A DNA stretch of 64,000 bases, taken from the NCBI RefSeq assembly GCF_016862895.1, contig NZ_BONV01000012.1, positions 1 through 64,000 of the forward strand, in the 5' to 3' direction. How positions within the stretch are numbered: the first letter of the stretch is position 1; every line of letters starts with the position of its first letter. The translations under genes and the position numbers were made by a program. The notes beneath the pieces were generated by a model. It saw only the letters and a list, made by a program, of their open reading frames with translations. It was not told where the DNA came from and ran no database searches. Shown here piece after piece: positions 1 through 8,989 of the stretch. Source of the stretch: Planotetraspora kaengkrachanensis (GTDB lineage: Bacteria; Actinomycetota; Actinomycetes; Streptosporangiales; Streptosporangiaceae).

Positions 1-2
1 AG

Positions 3-29
3 TATCTTCGGCATCTTCGGCATCTTCGG
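3..29. repeat. short 9-bp tandem repeat
   Basis: Three adjacent copies of a 9-base unit (catcttcgg, the first copy with one change) lie at the left edge of the window. Read on the minus strand they could encode an Ala-Glu-Asp tripeptide repeat or, in another frame, Pro-Lys-Met. They may belong to a gene beginning or ending outside the window. Nothing else can be assigned to the first 118 bases. Confidence 0.6.
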
Positions 30-118
30 CGGACAGGGCAGGGTCGCCGCAGCGAACCACGTACTGAGCACGACCGGTCTCAGTCCGTCAACCCCCGAAA
101 GACTTCCAGACGAGACCA

Positions 119-1240
119 CTAAGCCTCGGCCTCTTCCAACCGCCCTCGCTTCCTCAGTACGCGCGCGAAGTTGCCCCGGCTCGTCAACGTGTGGGGGTGC
201 TCCTCACCCAACACCCGCCGACAGAGATCCACCACGATGCGGAACTCAGCCTCCGCCTCCTCCAACCGCCCCAGATCCTCCAGCACGTGAGCAAGGTTGT
301 TGCGGCTGTTCAACGTATCAGGGTGCTCCTCACCCAGTGTCCGGCGTCGTATCGCCAGCACGGATAGGTTTTCCGCCTCGGCCTCCTTCAGCCGCCCCAG
401 CTTCCTCAGCACGCGCGCGAAGTTGCCCCGGTTGATCAATGTGTGCAGATGCTCCTGACCAAGCACCCGTTGGTAGAGGTTCACCACGATGCGGTACTCC
501 GCCTCGGCCTCCTTCAACCGCCCCAGATCGCCCAGCACGCTGGCCAAATTGCCTCGACTGTTCAACGTATGGGGGTGCTCTTCACCAAGTAGTCGCCGGC
601 AGACGTCCAACACGGCGCGGTACTCGGCCTCCGCCTCTTGCAGTCGCCCAAGATCGCCCAGCACACTCGCCAGGTTGTTGCGGATGTTCAGCATCTCCGG
701 GTGCTCTTCACCCAGTACTCGGCGGCAGAGATCCACCACGATGCGGAACTCAGCCTCAGCGTCCTCCAGCCGCCCCAGACCCCCTAGCGAGAGCGCCAAA
801 TTGTTGCGGCTCGCCAACGTGTCCACGTGCTCCTCACCCAGTACCCGGCGGCGTATCGTCAGCACGGCGCGATGCTCAGCCTCGGCCTCCTCCAACCGCC
901 CGAGATCCCTCAACGTCAGCGCGAGGTTGTCCCGGCTGGTCAACGTGTGGGAGTGCTCTTCACCTAACACTCGGCGGCAGATGGCCAACTCGGCGCGGTG
1001 CTCAGCCTCAGCGTCTTGCAACCGCCCCATCTTCCCCAGCACACTCGCCCGGTTATTGCGACTGTTTAACGTGAGAGAGTGCTCTTCACCCAGCACCCGA
1101 CGGAGTATGGCCAGGACGGCGCGGTGCTCAGCTTCGGCCTCCTCAAATCGCCCTAGCTTCCCGAGGACGCTTGCCAGATTGCCCCGGCTGATCAACGTGT
1201 GGGGATGTTCCTCACCTAGTTCCCCACGACGCAGGGTGAG
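119..1240 (-). repeat. tandem 126-bp DNA repeat encoding TPR units
   Basis: About nine in-register 126-bp units form the 3' half of the NTPase gene. Each encodes one 42-residue TPR with the pattern LGEEH..TL..R.N.A..L...GR..EAEAE. Units are so alike that unequal recombination could change their number. The last unit is cut short by a TAG at 121-119. Confidence 0.85.
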
Positions 1241-2602
1241 AGACGTCCGCCATGCCTCTTCAGCGAGCTGGTAGCGGCCTTGACGTTCGGCGATCAAAGC
1301 GATCTGGTCCGCGTCCTCAGTCTGTTCGACATGTTCAAGAGCGCAGCGGATCAGCGCCTCGGGCACTTTAGCGAGCGGTCCTTCCCGCTGCTGCATCAGG
1401 TCAACGAGGTAGTCAAATACCGCCACACGGTCGCTTTCGGGACTGGGCATGGGCGTCAGTAAGGCGGTGGTGGCCCGACGGGGACGAGTGGCCCACTCCC
1501 ATGCTTGCTCCGGCGATTCAGGTCTTAGTCGATGACCGCCTTTAGCGTCGAGATAGGTCTTGTGCAGTCTCTCTAGCAGTTGTCGGGAGGCTGGGCTGCT
1601 GTACCCAGCGCGGCGGCAGTCGATGGCTGCGGCGACTAACGCCGCGCCCCGAGGGTTGACGCCCACATCCCACGCATCATCCAAATCCCGTTGCAGCTCC
1701 GGACCGGAGGCCAGGTACTCGGCGATGCCAAACTCGTCGGCCTTGCGTACGGCGGACGCTATCCGAGGGTCCCACGTGCGTGATCGGGCACGGTCCAGCT
1801 CGTCAGGGCTGAACATACGGGCGAGGCGTACGGGAACGGCCTGTTCCAGAGTCTCTTGGATTTCGCGTGAGGTTGATCGCGCGACTTGGTCGTTGTCGGT
1901 CGAAGGGCTGGTAAGGCGCGTTTGCTCCGCGCTGCGCAACGTGGCCAGGATGATCCGGTGACCTTTGCCGCTGGTCAAGCGTGCGATGTGCTCGCGGGTT
2001 AGCCCTCCAGTGCCCAAGTAGTGTTCCAAATCCGATAACCACAGCACGCAGCTATCGGCGCGTGCGGCGTGCTCGATAGCGGTAGGCAGCGCAGTGCGGT
2101 CGTGCGGTGCGATCAGGAGATGGTTAGGCAGGGTGGCGCGCATGGCTTCAAAGGCAGTGCGGGACTTGCCCGCGGTGGAGTCCCCGACCAGCAGTACGAA
2201 CCCCCCGTCGGCCAGCCGTTCCCGCACCATCTCATCTACATCACGCGGGACATACACCGGCGGTCGCTCGTCAGGAAAGGACGAAAGCACGAGGGCGGGA
2301 TGTACTCCCAGCCGTACTGGATCGTCAATCTGCACCACCTTGGGCAGACGCCCATTCGGCATAACCAGGCACCCGTCTTGCACTCTCAGCGCGTTATCGT
2401 CGCGGCGGGCTGCCAGTCTCTTGTAATGCTCCTGAACTAGCCCGGACAGCACTGTCACCACAGCCACTCCGACGGCGGCCACGCTGATCGCCCACGGATC
2501 GGTCACTTTGAACGCCGTCAAAACCGCCGCAGTCGCCCCTAGAGCGGCCAAGCCAACCACACTGATCAGTACACGACGTTCCTGCCACTTGCTGTTGTTC
2601 AT
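119..2602 (-). CDS. membrane-anchored P-loop NTPase with nine tetratricopeptide repeats
   Basis: The start at 2602 (MNNSKW) is chosen because a GAGGAGG ribosome site lies just upstream; an in-frame ATG 26 codons earlier has none. Two hydrophobic segments (about residues 12-30 and 36-55) suggest membrane anchoring. A P-loop follows near residue 140 (GDSTAGKS), with a Walker B-like stretch (LWLSDLEHY) about 45 residues later. The C-terminal half is nine 42-residue kinesin-light-chain-type TPRs, each carrying an LGEEHPxTL core, and the last stops after EEAEA. An NTPase joined to near-identical superstructure repeats matches the conflict NTPases of multicellular bacteria described by Kaur, Aravind and colleagues. 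A sensor or signalling role is inferred; no effector domain is recognised. Confidence 0.8.
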   Translation of the reverse strand: MNNSKWQERRVLISVVGLAALGATAAVLTAFKVTDPWAISVAAVGVAVVTVLSGLVQEHYKRLAARRDDNALRVQDGCLVMPNGRLPKVVQIDDPVRLGVHPALVLSSFPDERPPVYVPRDVDEMVRERLADGGFVLLVGDSTAGKSRTAFEAMRATLPNHLLIAPHDRTALPTAIEHAARADSCVLWLSDLEHYLGTGGLTREHIARLTSGKGHRIILATLRSAEQTRLTSPSTDNDQVARSTSREIQETLEQAVPVRLARMFSPDELDRARSRTWDPRIASAVRKADEFGIAEYLASGPELQRDLDDAWDVGVNPRGAALVAAAIDCRRAGYSSPASRQLLERLHKTYLDAKGGHRLRPESPEQAWEWATRPRRATTALLTPMPSPESDRVAVFDYLVDLMQQREGPLAKVPEALIRCALEHVEQTEDADQIALIAERQGRYQLAEEAWRTSLTLRRGELGEEHPHTLISRGNLASVLGKLGRFEEAEAEHRAVLAILRRVLGEEHSLTLNSRNNRASVLGKMGRLQDAEAEHRAELAICRRVLGEEHSHTLTSRDNLALTLRDLGRLEEAEAEHRAVLTIRRRVLGEEHVDTLASRNNLALSLGGLGRLEDAEAEFRIVVDLCRRVLGEEHPEMLNIRNNLASVLGDLGRLQEAEAEYRAVLDVCRRLLGEEHPHTLNSRGNLASVLGDLGRLKEAEAEYRIVVNLYQRVLGQEHLHTLINRGNFARVLRKLGRLKEAEAENLSVLAIRRRTLGEEHPDTLNSRNNLAHVLEDLGRLEEAEAEFRIVVDLCRRVLGEEHPHTLTSRGNFARVLRKRGRLEEAEA

Positions 2603-3171
2603 GCTCGCCTCCTCACCCGCGACCGGAGATTCGCACATCAACGACAACACGAACAGCCAGACGATCGCGTTGACACCCAACCGTCACCGTCGGCGCGATG
2701 AACGTGGTCGGCCCGTAGGCCTCGGCTGAGAAACAAAGTCCAGGCCCGATGATCGCCCCAACTCGGCACCAAGGCTGGCCAGGCGATCGCTAGTGCTGCA
2801 TGTGCGCGGCGGCGCAGGCTCTGGTCGGCGGGTGCGGTTCGGATCGCAGGGCACCGCCAACTTGACCGCTGAGTCGGCAATCTGCAGGGGCATGTCGCGG
2901 ACTCGACACTGGACGACCACAAGGACACGATGCGGCTGTCGTTGACCAGCACAATCTCGCCTACGGAACTGATTGACCGGATGACAAGAGCGGTCCGCCT
3001 CTGGGACGGCACTGTCGGCAACGAGCCGCGCGCTTCGAGATCCAGCCCGCCAGCGACCCCGAGCGACGCAAAGGCTTCGCGCACGCCGACGGTCGTTTCA
3101 CCTTCCACAGGCTCACGGCCGCCCCATCACTTTGTGGGTGTGAAACACATGACCGCGAACTGATGAACCGC
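2603..3171. other. intergenic stretch with no supportable gene
   Basis: This stretch lies between the TPR-NTPase and the end of the Tad operon. Open frames occur on both strands but none has a convincing start, ribosome site or family match. A minus-strand frame around 2900-3100 looks faintly protein-like and could be a decayed gene, which I cannot prove. The promoter of the downstream NTPase gene should lie near its right end (2603-2750). Confidence 0.4.
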
Positions 3172-5841
3172 TCACTGTTGAGCCCGACGAATCACTTTGT
3201 CGAAGATTGCTTGGGTCTGGGGAGAAGCAGCGACACCTAGGGCATCGAGTCGGCTCTTGAAGTGCCGTACACGCAACCGGGCCTCGTCAATGCGGCCGAG
3301 TTGGAACAGGAGGCGGACGGTCGCCGCCACCGCACTTTCCATGTCCGGGTCGAGCGCGCACGCCTGGTCGAAGACTTCCAGTGCCCGCTCGCTCCGGCCT
3401 GCTCGTTCGTGCAGCGTCCCGAGCTGAAGGAGCGACTTGACGCTTGCCACTGTGAGCGGCCACCGGTGGTCCTGGTCAAGCCAGTCGTACTTGAGCCCTT
3501 GCCCCAGCCGTCCCCGGCACAGGCCGGCGACCGCCTCCAACGCGACCACCTTGGCGTCCTCGTCGGTAGCCGTACGTGCGTCGGCGAGCGCCCGGTGGAA
3601 GGTCCACAGGTCGACCTCAACGTGTCGAGCCTCGATGCGGTAGGACTTGCCGCTCCGTTCGACGAAATTCGCATCCTTGTCGCCCATGCCTGTGGACTCG
3701 CGTAGGGCTACGCGTAGATCCTTCAGTGCGCTGTGGAAGCGGTAACTGGCCAGCGTCTCTTCAACGTCCGGCCACAGGTATTCGCAGATCTCCTCGCGGT
3801 CCAGACCGTTTGGATGCAGGGCGAGCAGCACGAAGAGTTCCAGAGCTTTGGTGCGCCCGGCGATGTCCAGAACGCGGCCGTCGATCTCGATGACGGGCTC
3901 TCCGACGATGCTGAGCCGCACTCGCTGCTCTGCCGTACCAGGTGGGGGATCGACAAGGTCAGCGTTCCTGGTGGGCTCTTCCGTGGCCATGCCGTTCCCG
4001 GACGCGAGCTTGTGGAGCACCGCGCTCGCTGCTTCCTCAGGCAGGTGGAACAGTGTGGCGTCATCGAGTTCTTTCGCCAGCGCACCGGTCGCTTCCGTCA
4101 CGCGGTAGTCCGGGCCGACCTCGCAGGTCGTTCCTGACGTGGATCGTCCGACCAGCAGGGTTCCGATGCCAAAACTGGACGCGAGCCCCATGAGCGTGTC
4201 CAAGTAAGCGTTGCCGTCCTGGGAGCAGGCGGTCAGCAGTAGCGCGGGCAACGGCTCGTCGAGCTCTGAATCACGCAGTTCGGGTATGTCTCCTGCGTCG
4301 GAGTCACGCAGGATGCGGCGCCGGGCCACAAACTGGGCTTCCAGATGATCGATCGCATTGTCCAGCGCAGGTACCAGCCGAAGCCCAGGTAGGTGGCCCG
4401 TCAATGCCGTGAGGGACTCACCGAACCACCGGACAGCATCCTCACGAGGCACGACGATCTCAGAGCGGTGCTGGTCCGCCTGGGTCAGGAGATCGAGAAC
4501 GAGGGCCCTGACGCAGGCGTCGGCTCCCGGCCCTACCAGTGCCAGATTCAAGCCGGACAGCTCCAGCGACACCGGAACTTCTCCGCAAGTTCCGACCTTC
4601 AGCAAGATGGGCGGAACGATCGAGAAGGATGACGTGACCAGTTCGAAGTCGTCGGGCGGCATCTCGTCGGATTCGGCATAGCTTCGTTGGTGCGCCCGCT
4701 CCAGTGCCCGTACGGCTGGCACTTCTGGTTCCGGTGCGAGCACGCTGACGGGCTCGTCGACATCGCGAACAGTCACCCGCCGCCGCAGACGAAGTCTGGC
4801 TGAGGCCAGTGCGACTGCGACCCCCGTGGCGAAGGACAGCGCCACCATCCCGCCTCCAGGCAGCGCGACCACGTCCGATGATGCCGGTGCGGCAGGCTCC
4901 TCGGCACGCGGCATGGGCTCCATAGGCCGGGGCGAAAGGTCTGGACGGTGAGAAACGGCCGGACGGTGCGATACGGGCTTCCGCGCATCCTGTTCGCGTT
5001 CGGGAAGGATCAGGCGCCAGCCAGCTTCGAGCACATCCGGGTCAGTGAGCCGCACTCCGCCGGGCTGTACGCGGCCCTCGTTCAGCTTGAAGATCTCTCG
5101 GTACCGCTGGCCGTCTCCGAGGCGCTCCTCGGCGATTCCCCACAGAGTTTCGCCAGGTCCGACGGTCTGAATTCGCTCAGATGTCTTGTGTTCCGTGTTC
5201 AGAGTGGCGGCGTCAATGGGCAGTCTCAGAGTCCATCCAGGTCTCAGCCAGTCCCCTCTGGTGAAGGTCTGGCCGTCGTCCATGACGCGTCCCTGGTTCA
5301 GCACGATGATCTCTTGATAACGCATCGGCTCACCGAGATGCTTTCTGGCGATCTCCCAGAGGGTGTCCCGGGGCTTGACCACATAGGTCTTGTACGGCTT
5401 CGCTGTCTCGGCGATGTTCGGTTCCGCCGCGGCCAATGAGTGCTCAGGCATCACTGCAGGTGTGATGGAGACCGGCCCGGCCGGAACAACTCCGCGTGTG
5501 GCGGCAACGGGGGTTGTAGCGGCCAAGGTGATCGTGGTGATCAGATGCGCCGCGAACCGTTGGAACGGCATGCGCACTCGGCTTTGCGTCGCGCGCAACG
5601 TGCCGACCAACTCCACGAGGACTGCGCAGGCGAACAGCGCCCAGCAGGTCCACACGATCCCAAGCAACAGCGCCTTGATGACAACGGGTTCGGCGGGAGT
5701 GACGATGTCGTCGACGGTGGGCACGTCCACCGGCCAGAAGAAGACAAGCAGGACAGTGGGCATGCCGACCAACAGTGCCGCGAGCACTGTGACCGCCGCG
5801 ACCTTGCTGAGGATTGGATGGCGCAGCCCGTTCATCGTCAT
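3172..5841 (-). CDS. membrane LysM protein with C-terminal BTAD regulatory domain
   Basis: This 889-residue protein ends the Tad operon; its ATG overlaps the preceding stop (ATGA). It has two or three N-terminal membrane segments (about 10-30, 52-75 and 90-108). Two LysM domains follow near 150-207 and 225-282 (DTLWEIA and ETLWGIA cores), then a Gly/Ala-rich membrane segment near 335-355 and an Arg-rich stop. The C-terminal 240 residues form a winged-helix plus BTAD/TPR module like that of SARP/AfsR regulators. Predicted topology puts LysM outside on peptidoglycan and BTAD in the cytoplasm. The same architecture is common next to actinobacterial tad genes. A role in anchoring or sensing the cell wall during pilus assembly is inferred. 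Confidence 0.85.
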   Translation of the reverse strand: MTMNGLRHPILSKVAAVTVLAALLVGMPTVLLVFFWPVDVPTVDDIVTPAEPVVIKALLLGIVWTCWALFACAVLVELVGTLRATQSRVRMPFQRFAAHLITTITLAATTPVAATRGVVPAGPVSITPAVMPEHSLAAAEPNIAETAKPYKTYVVKPRDTLWEIARKHLGEPMRYQEIIVLNQGRVMDDGQTFTRGDWLRPGWTLRLPIDAATLNTEHKTSERIQTVGPGETLWGIAEERLGDGQRYREIFKLNEGRVQPGGVRLTDPDVLEAGWRLILPEREQDARKPVSHRPAVSHRPDLSPRPMEPMPRAEEPAAPASSDVVALPGGGMVALSFATGVAVALASARLRLRRRVTVRDVDEPVSVLAPEPEVPAVRALERAHQRSYAESDEMPPDDFELVTSSFSIVPPILLKVGTCGEVPVSLELSGLNLALVGPGADACVRALVLDLLTQADQHRSEIVVPREDAVRWFGESLTALTGHLPGLRLVPALDNAIDHLEAQFVARRRILRDSDAGDIPELRDSELDEPLPALLLTACSQDGNAYLDTLMGLASSFGIGTLLVGRSTSGTTCEVGPDYRVTEATGALAKELDDATLFHLPEEAASAVLHKLASGNGMATEEPTRNADLVDPPPGTAEQRVRLSIVGEPVIEIDGRVLDIAGRTKALELFVLLALHPNGLDREEICEYLWPDVEETLASYRFHSALKDLRVALRESTGMGDKDANFVERSGKSYRIEARHVEVDLWTFHRALADARTATDEDAKVVALEAVAGLCRGRLGQGLKYDWLDQDHRWPLTVASVKSLLQLGTLHERAGRSERALEVFDQACALDPDMESAVAATVRLLFQLGRIDEARLRVRHFKSRLDALGVAASPQTQAIFDKVIRRAQQ

Positions 5842-6260
5842 GGTCTTCCTTGCTCGATGCCCTGGAACATTCGCGCGGACGCCTTCGCCGTCGCGGTAAC
5901 GCTGCCGATGCCGACCAGGGACACGAGCTTCGTCGGCTTGGAGACGGTGACGCTGACGTGCACCGTCCGGCCCCCGACCATCGTGACGCTGCCGGAGTGG
6001 CCGCCGGAGCCGAGGTAGTCTCGCGCGGCAGCCAACGCCTTGGAGGTGTCGATCTCGAATCGGCCGCCTTGCGCGTAGGCACGGTCGAGGTCGATCTGTC
6101 CCGCTCCTGCACGCGCGGTTTCCTCTGCGACCGCGTATGCCTCGCGGTATGCCTGGATCTTCGCCCCGCCGTCCACGACGAGTCCGGCGCAGATCAGCAG
6201 TGCGAGAGCGAACACCACCGCGAAGGCCGTGACGGAACCCCGATCGTCGGACAGGTTCAC
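5838..6260 (-). CDS. TadG-like pilus assembly protein (Tad_N)
   Basis: The GTG start at 6260 is chosen because it overlaps the previous stop (GTGA) and sits immediately before the hallmark N-terminus, DRGSVTAF followed by one hydrophobic helix ending LVVDGG. That pattern fits the TadG N-terminal family found beside Tad secretion genes. The product is about 140 residues with a single membrane helix and a small extracytoplasmic domain containing a VSLVGIG stretch. It is a probable minor pseudopilin or assembly factor of the Flp pilus. A much longer frame running upstream is an overlap with the neighbouring gene and is not used. Confidence 0.8.
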   Translation of the reverse strand: MNLSDDRGSVTAFAVVFALALLICAGLVVDGGAKIQAYREAYAVAEETARAGAGQIDLDRAYAQGGRFEIDTSKALAAARDYLGSGGHSGSVTMVGGRTVHVSVTVSKPTKLVSLVGIGSVTATAKASARMFQGIEQGRP

Positions 6261-6688
6261 GATTGATCGCCTCTCGCGCGGAAGGGGTCGATCGGGCTGG
6301 CGAAGCTGCTGGTCAGTGTTTTGGAGCCCGGCATTCCTGGTAGCGCGATGTCGGCCAGGTCGATCTCGCAGGTCACAGTGGCCGTTACGGCGGCGGGTTT
6401 GCCGACGGGTTCGGAGAAGGCTCTGGTGTCGACGTCCACGGAGGGAGAGCAAGCCAGCCCCTCGCGCATGAGGGCCGCCTGCGCGCTCGATAGCGCGGCT
6501 GAGCGCGCCGAATCCGGGTTGCGGGCGATGGATGCCTGCCGGGCCGCGTCCCTGGAGGCGGCGTCGATGGCACCGTGCGCGATGGCGATGCGCCCTAGCG
6601 CGATCATCATCACCAGCATGGCCAGCATGGCGGGCGCGATGATCGCCGTCTCCAGTGCCACGGAGCCGCGATCGGAATACAGCGTCAT
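6257..6688 (-). CDS. TadE-like minor pseudopilin
   Basis: The start at 6688 (MTLYSDRG) overlaps the upstream stop by four bases. The protein begins with a charged stretch and the SDRGSVALETAIIAP motif of TadE-like proteins, then one membrane helix. About 143 residues in total include two Cys in the C-terminal part (GLACSP and VTCEID) that could form a disulfide outside the cell. It is the second of three consecutive small pseudopilin-like genes in the operon. TadE/F proteins are processed by a prepilin peptidase; no such peptidase gene is visible in the window. Confidence 0.82.
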   Translation of the reverse strand: MTLYSDRGSVALETAIIAPAMLAMLVMMIALGRIAIAHGAIDAASRDAARQASIARNPDSARSAALSSAQAALMREGLACSPSVDVDTRAFSEPVGKPAAVTATVTCEIDLADIALPGMPGSKTLTSSFASPIDPFRARGDQS

Positions 6689-7059
6689 TCGGACGTCCAC
6701 TTCTCCATGGGGGCTCGGGCGACCTGGTCGACTGTGAGATCGAGCAACGGAACCAGGCTGACCGCCTGTCCCCGAACCGTCACCACCACCGTGTCTTCGG
6801 TGCGGCCGACGTTCACCGCCGGCGACAGGAGGAACGATCCGCCGACCTGCCGGGCGAAACGTTCCGCCGTCACCTGCCCTGCCGACAAGCTGGAGCCGTG
6901 TGCGCGGGCGACTCGCAGCCCTTCCTGCGCCGCCGAAAGGGCGATGTTCCTGGCGTGGAACCACAGCGCGGTGTTCACCGCGAGCATGATCAACAGAAGC
7001 ACCACCGGATAGACCACCACGGCCTCCAGCGTCGCCGACCCACGCTCGCGCCCAGTCAT
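6685..7059 (-). CDS. TadE family pilus assembly protein
   Basis: The start at 7059 (MTGRERGSATLEA) overlaps the preceding stop (ATGA). The 124-residue product carries the classical TadE N-terminus, RGSATLEAVVVYP, followed by a hydrophobic helix, then an amphipathic region and a short extracytoplasmic domain. The conserved Glu at the fifth position of the mature helix is present in LEAVV, the residue usually needed for assembly of pilin-like proteins. A minor pseudopilin role is likely. The much longer open frame upstream runs through the neighbouring gene and is not used. Confidence 0.85.
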   Translation of the reverse strand: MTGRERGSATLEAVVVYPVVLLLIMLAVNTALWFHARNIALSAAQEGLRVARAHGSSLSAGQVTAERFARQVGGSFLLSPAVNVGRTEDTVVVTVRGQAVSLVPLLDLTVDQVARAPMEKWTSE

Positions 7060-7271
7060 CCGATCTTGTCCAACTGTTCGTTGACCACCCCTGTGATCTT
7101 CGCTCCGGCAGCGATGGCGAGGAGAAACACGACGGCGGCGATGATCACCCACTCCAGCGTGGAAGCTCCCCGGTCGGAGTTCAGACCGCGCCGGACGGCA
7201 TGCCGCTCGGGAAGGGACATGCACTCCCCGAGCCGAACCCACATGGCGAGCACGCGTCGATTGATCATCAT
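7056..7271 (-). CDS. small Flp-type pilin (DUF4244-like)
   Basis: The product is 71 residues: about 30 polar residues, then DRGASTLEWVIIAAVV and a single hydrophobic helix, and a very short tail. Size and pattern match the DUF4244/Flp pilins that sit between tadC and tadE in actinobacteria, so this is the best candidate for the major pilin subunit. The start at 7271 (MMINRR) could also be the next codon. It lies 15 bases after the tadC-like stop. Cleavage would be expected just before the hydrophobic helix. Confidence 0.8.
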   Translation of the reverse strand: MMINRRVLAMWVRLGECMSLPERHAVRRGLNSDRGASTLEWVIIAAVVFLLAIAAGAKITGVVNEQLDKIG

Positions 7272-7286
7272 GATTACCCCCGGAAG

Positions 7287-8156
7287 TCAGCCCCCGGCCA
7301 TACGCGCGAAGGCGGGATAGCCGAGCAGCAGCAGAAACCCGATGACTGACAGGGCCATCGGGACGGTCATCGTCTCGGTGCGGGATCTGGCTTTGGAGAC
7401 TTCGGCCGACAACTCCACCTCGCGCAAGGACTGGGCCTTGGCCATGAGGGTGTCGAGGATGCCGGCTCCCCGGGTGCCCGCAAGCCCGGCGATCGCTGCC
7501 AGCTCAGCAAGCTCGGGAACATCGATCTCGTGTGAAAGCCGGGCGAGTTCATCCCACGCACTGCCGGTGGCCCGTCGTGCCGGATCCAGGGCTAGACCGA
7601 GCCGCCTAAACGTCCACCCGTCACCGACCTTCGCCGCAGATTCCAGCGCGTCAGCGGGTCCCGCTCCAGCGGCGCGGGCAAGGGCCACTAGATCCAGATA
7701 AGCGACGATCGCCTGTCTGAATGCCTTGCGCGCCTCAGCGGCCTGGCCGCGAACCGATGCGTCAGGAGCAAAGAACACCGCTACGGCGAAGGCCAGGCAG
7801 GCCCCCCAGGAAACCGCCCAGGGCAGGGTGACACCAAGCAGCGCGCACCAGGCCCAGAACACGGTCGGGCCGGCCGCCCCGAGCACGAGCATCATGACTT
7901 TCTGGGCGAGGTAGTCGTCGGCCGTCTTGCCCAGCAGCGCCAGATCCGCGCGCGGGACGCGCGCATCGACCACCGTTCCACCGAGCTTCCTGGCCAGGGT
8001 GGCGCGCCAGTCTGCGTCCGGCTTCGCACGGCTCGCGCCCGGCCTGAGCCGTTCCATCGCAGGTGCGAGCGCGGGAGGAGCAGGAAGCAACACGGCGACC
8101 GCGAGCGACGCACCGAGACCGATGAGAGCGCCAGAAGCCAGCACGAGCCCGATCAC
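7287..8156 (-). CDS. tadC: TadC-like inner-membrane platform protein (GspF fold)
   Basis: The GTG start at 8156 overlaps the tadB-like stop (GTGA) and begins directly with a hydrophobic segment. The 289-residue protein has an N-terminal membrane helix, two central helices (about 125-165), a cytoplasmic four-helix type II secretion F domain (AAGAGPADALESA near 205), and a final membrane helix. This is the usual TadC plan. It would pair with the TadB-like protein encoded upstream to form the platform on which the TadA ATPase works. The symbol is given by position and topology. Confidence 0.82.
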   Translation of the reverse strand: MIGLVLASGALIGLGASLAVAVLLPAPPALAPAMERLRPGASRAKPDADWRATLARKLGGTVVDARVPRADLALLGKTADDYLAQKVMMLVLGAAGPTVFWAWCALLGVTLPWAVSWGACLAFAVAVFFAPDASVRGQAAEARKAFRQAIVAYLDLVALARAAGAGPADALESAAKVGDGWTFRRLGLALDPARRATGSAWDELARLSHEIDVPELAELAAIAGLAGTRGAGILDTLMAKAQSLREVELSAEVSKARSRTETMTVPMALSVIGFLLLLGYPAFARMAGG

Positions 8157-8989
8157 GACTGATCTCCCGACGGGTTGAGGAAACGATGCCCCTTCGGTGG
8201 CCTGGCCAGGCGGTACAACCACGCGAAGGCGCCCGCGTACAGGGAGATCACGATGGCGAGCACGAGCTGTCCGCTGACGGTGCCGAACGGCGCGACGTAG
8301 GTTCGATTGAGCAGCGCGAAAGCGGTGTAGCCGAGCAGCGCGCCGATGACCCACCGTGCGGTGGTGCGGTGGGTGGCGCGCTCGGCGTCGATCTCTCGCC
8401 GCGCCGCCACGTCCTTGGCGACCGTACGCGCCAGTCCTTGCAGGACCTCGCGTATCCCCCGGCCTCGTGCTCGACTGGCCAGGATCAGCGCGGCGGCGAT
8501 CACGTCTCCGGTCGGATCGTTCAGATCATCGGCGAACGCCCGGAGGGCCTGCTCGGTCGGAGTGCGGAACGCGAGCCGCCGCGCCAGCGCTCGAACCTCG
8601 GCCGAGATGGCCTGCGGTGGCTTCTCCGCGCTCGACTGCAATGCCTCCTCAATGCCTGCGCTGCCTCCGAGTACGTCGGCGAGGTGGCGAGTCCATGCCT
8701 CCAGCGCTTCGAGCCGCTCGATGCTGCGGGTGGTCTCGCGGTTGGTCAGCATGCGCGGCAACACCACGGCGCCTACCGCGGCCCCGACCGCAGCGACCGG
8801 CCAGCTGGTCAGCCACAACGTCAGGGCGAACGCGCCCAGAGCCGAGACCGTTGGGACGACCGGAATCCGTGGTAGCCGTCGACGCGACGGGCGCGGGGAC
8901 CGTACCGGCGCTCGGCGTGCTCCAGCGACGGCAAGCAGCGGCCCTGCGACCAGCGTCGCCCCAGCCAACGCGGCAAGCCACTGCATCAT
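8153..8989 (-). CDS. tadB: TadB-like inner-membrane platform protein (GspF fold)
   Basis: The start at 8989 (MMQWLAALAG) overlaps the tadA stop. The 278-residue protein has an N-terminal hydrophobic segment, a second pair around 55-90, a cytoplasmic GspF-type domain (LADVLGGSAGIEEAL, then LNDPTGDVIAAALIL), and two C-terminal membrane helices. TadB and TadC are paralogous platform proteins of the Tad pilus and occur side by side after the ATPase, as here. Translation is coupled to tadA and tadC by 4-base overlaps. Confidence 0.84.
   Translation of the reverse strand: MMQWLAALAGATLVAGPLLAVAGARRAPVRSPRPSRRRLPRIPVVPTVSALGAFALTLWLTSWPVAAVGAAVGAVVLPRMLTNRETTRSIERLEALEAWTRHLADVLGGSAGIEEALQSSAEKPPQAISAEVRALARRLAFRTPTEQALRAFADDLNDPTGDVIAAALILASRARGRGIREVLQGLARTVAKDVAARREIDAERATHRTTARWVIGALLGYTAFALLNRTYVAPFGTVSGQLVLAIVISLYAGAFAWLYRLARPPKGHRFLNPSGDQS

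Noticed and set aside
119-1240. Regular repeat that could suggest a CRISPR-like array
   Set aside because: Units are 126 bp, contiguous without spacers and encode TPRs in frame.
439-1274. Long plus-strand frames opposite the TPR gene
   Set aside because: They are mirror frames of the 126-bp repeats, have Ser/Arg/Pro-biased content and no ribosome site.
2638-3108. Minus-strand frame between the NTPase gene and the LysM gene
   Set aside because: No start signal, composition shifts along its length, and no family match; left as unassigned sequence.
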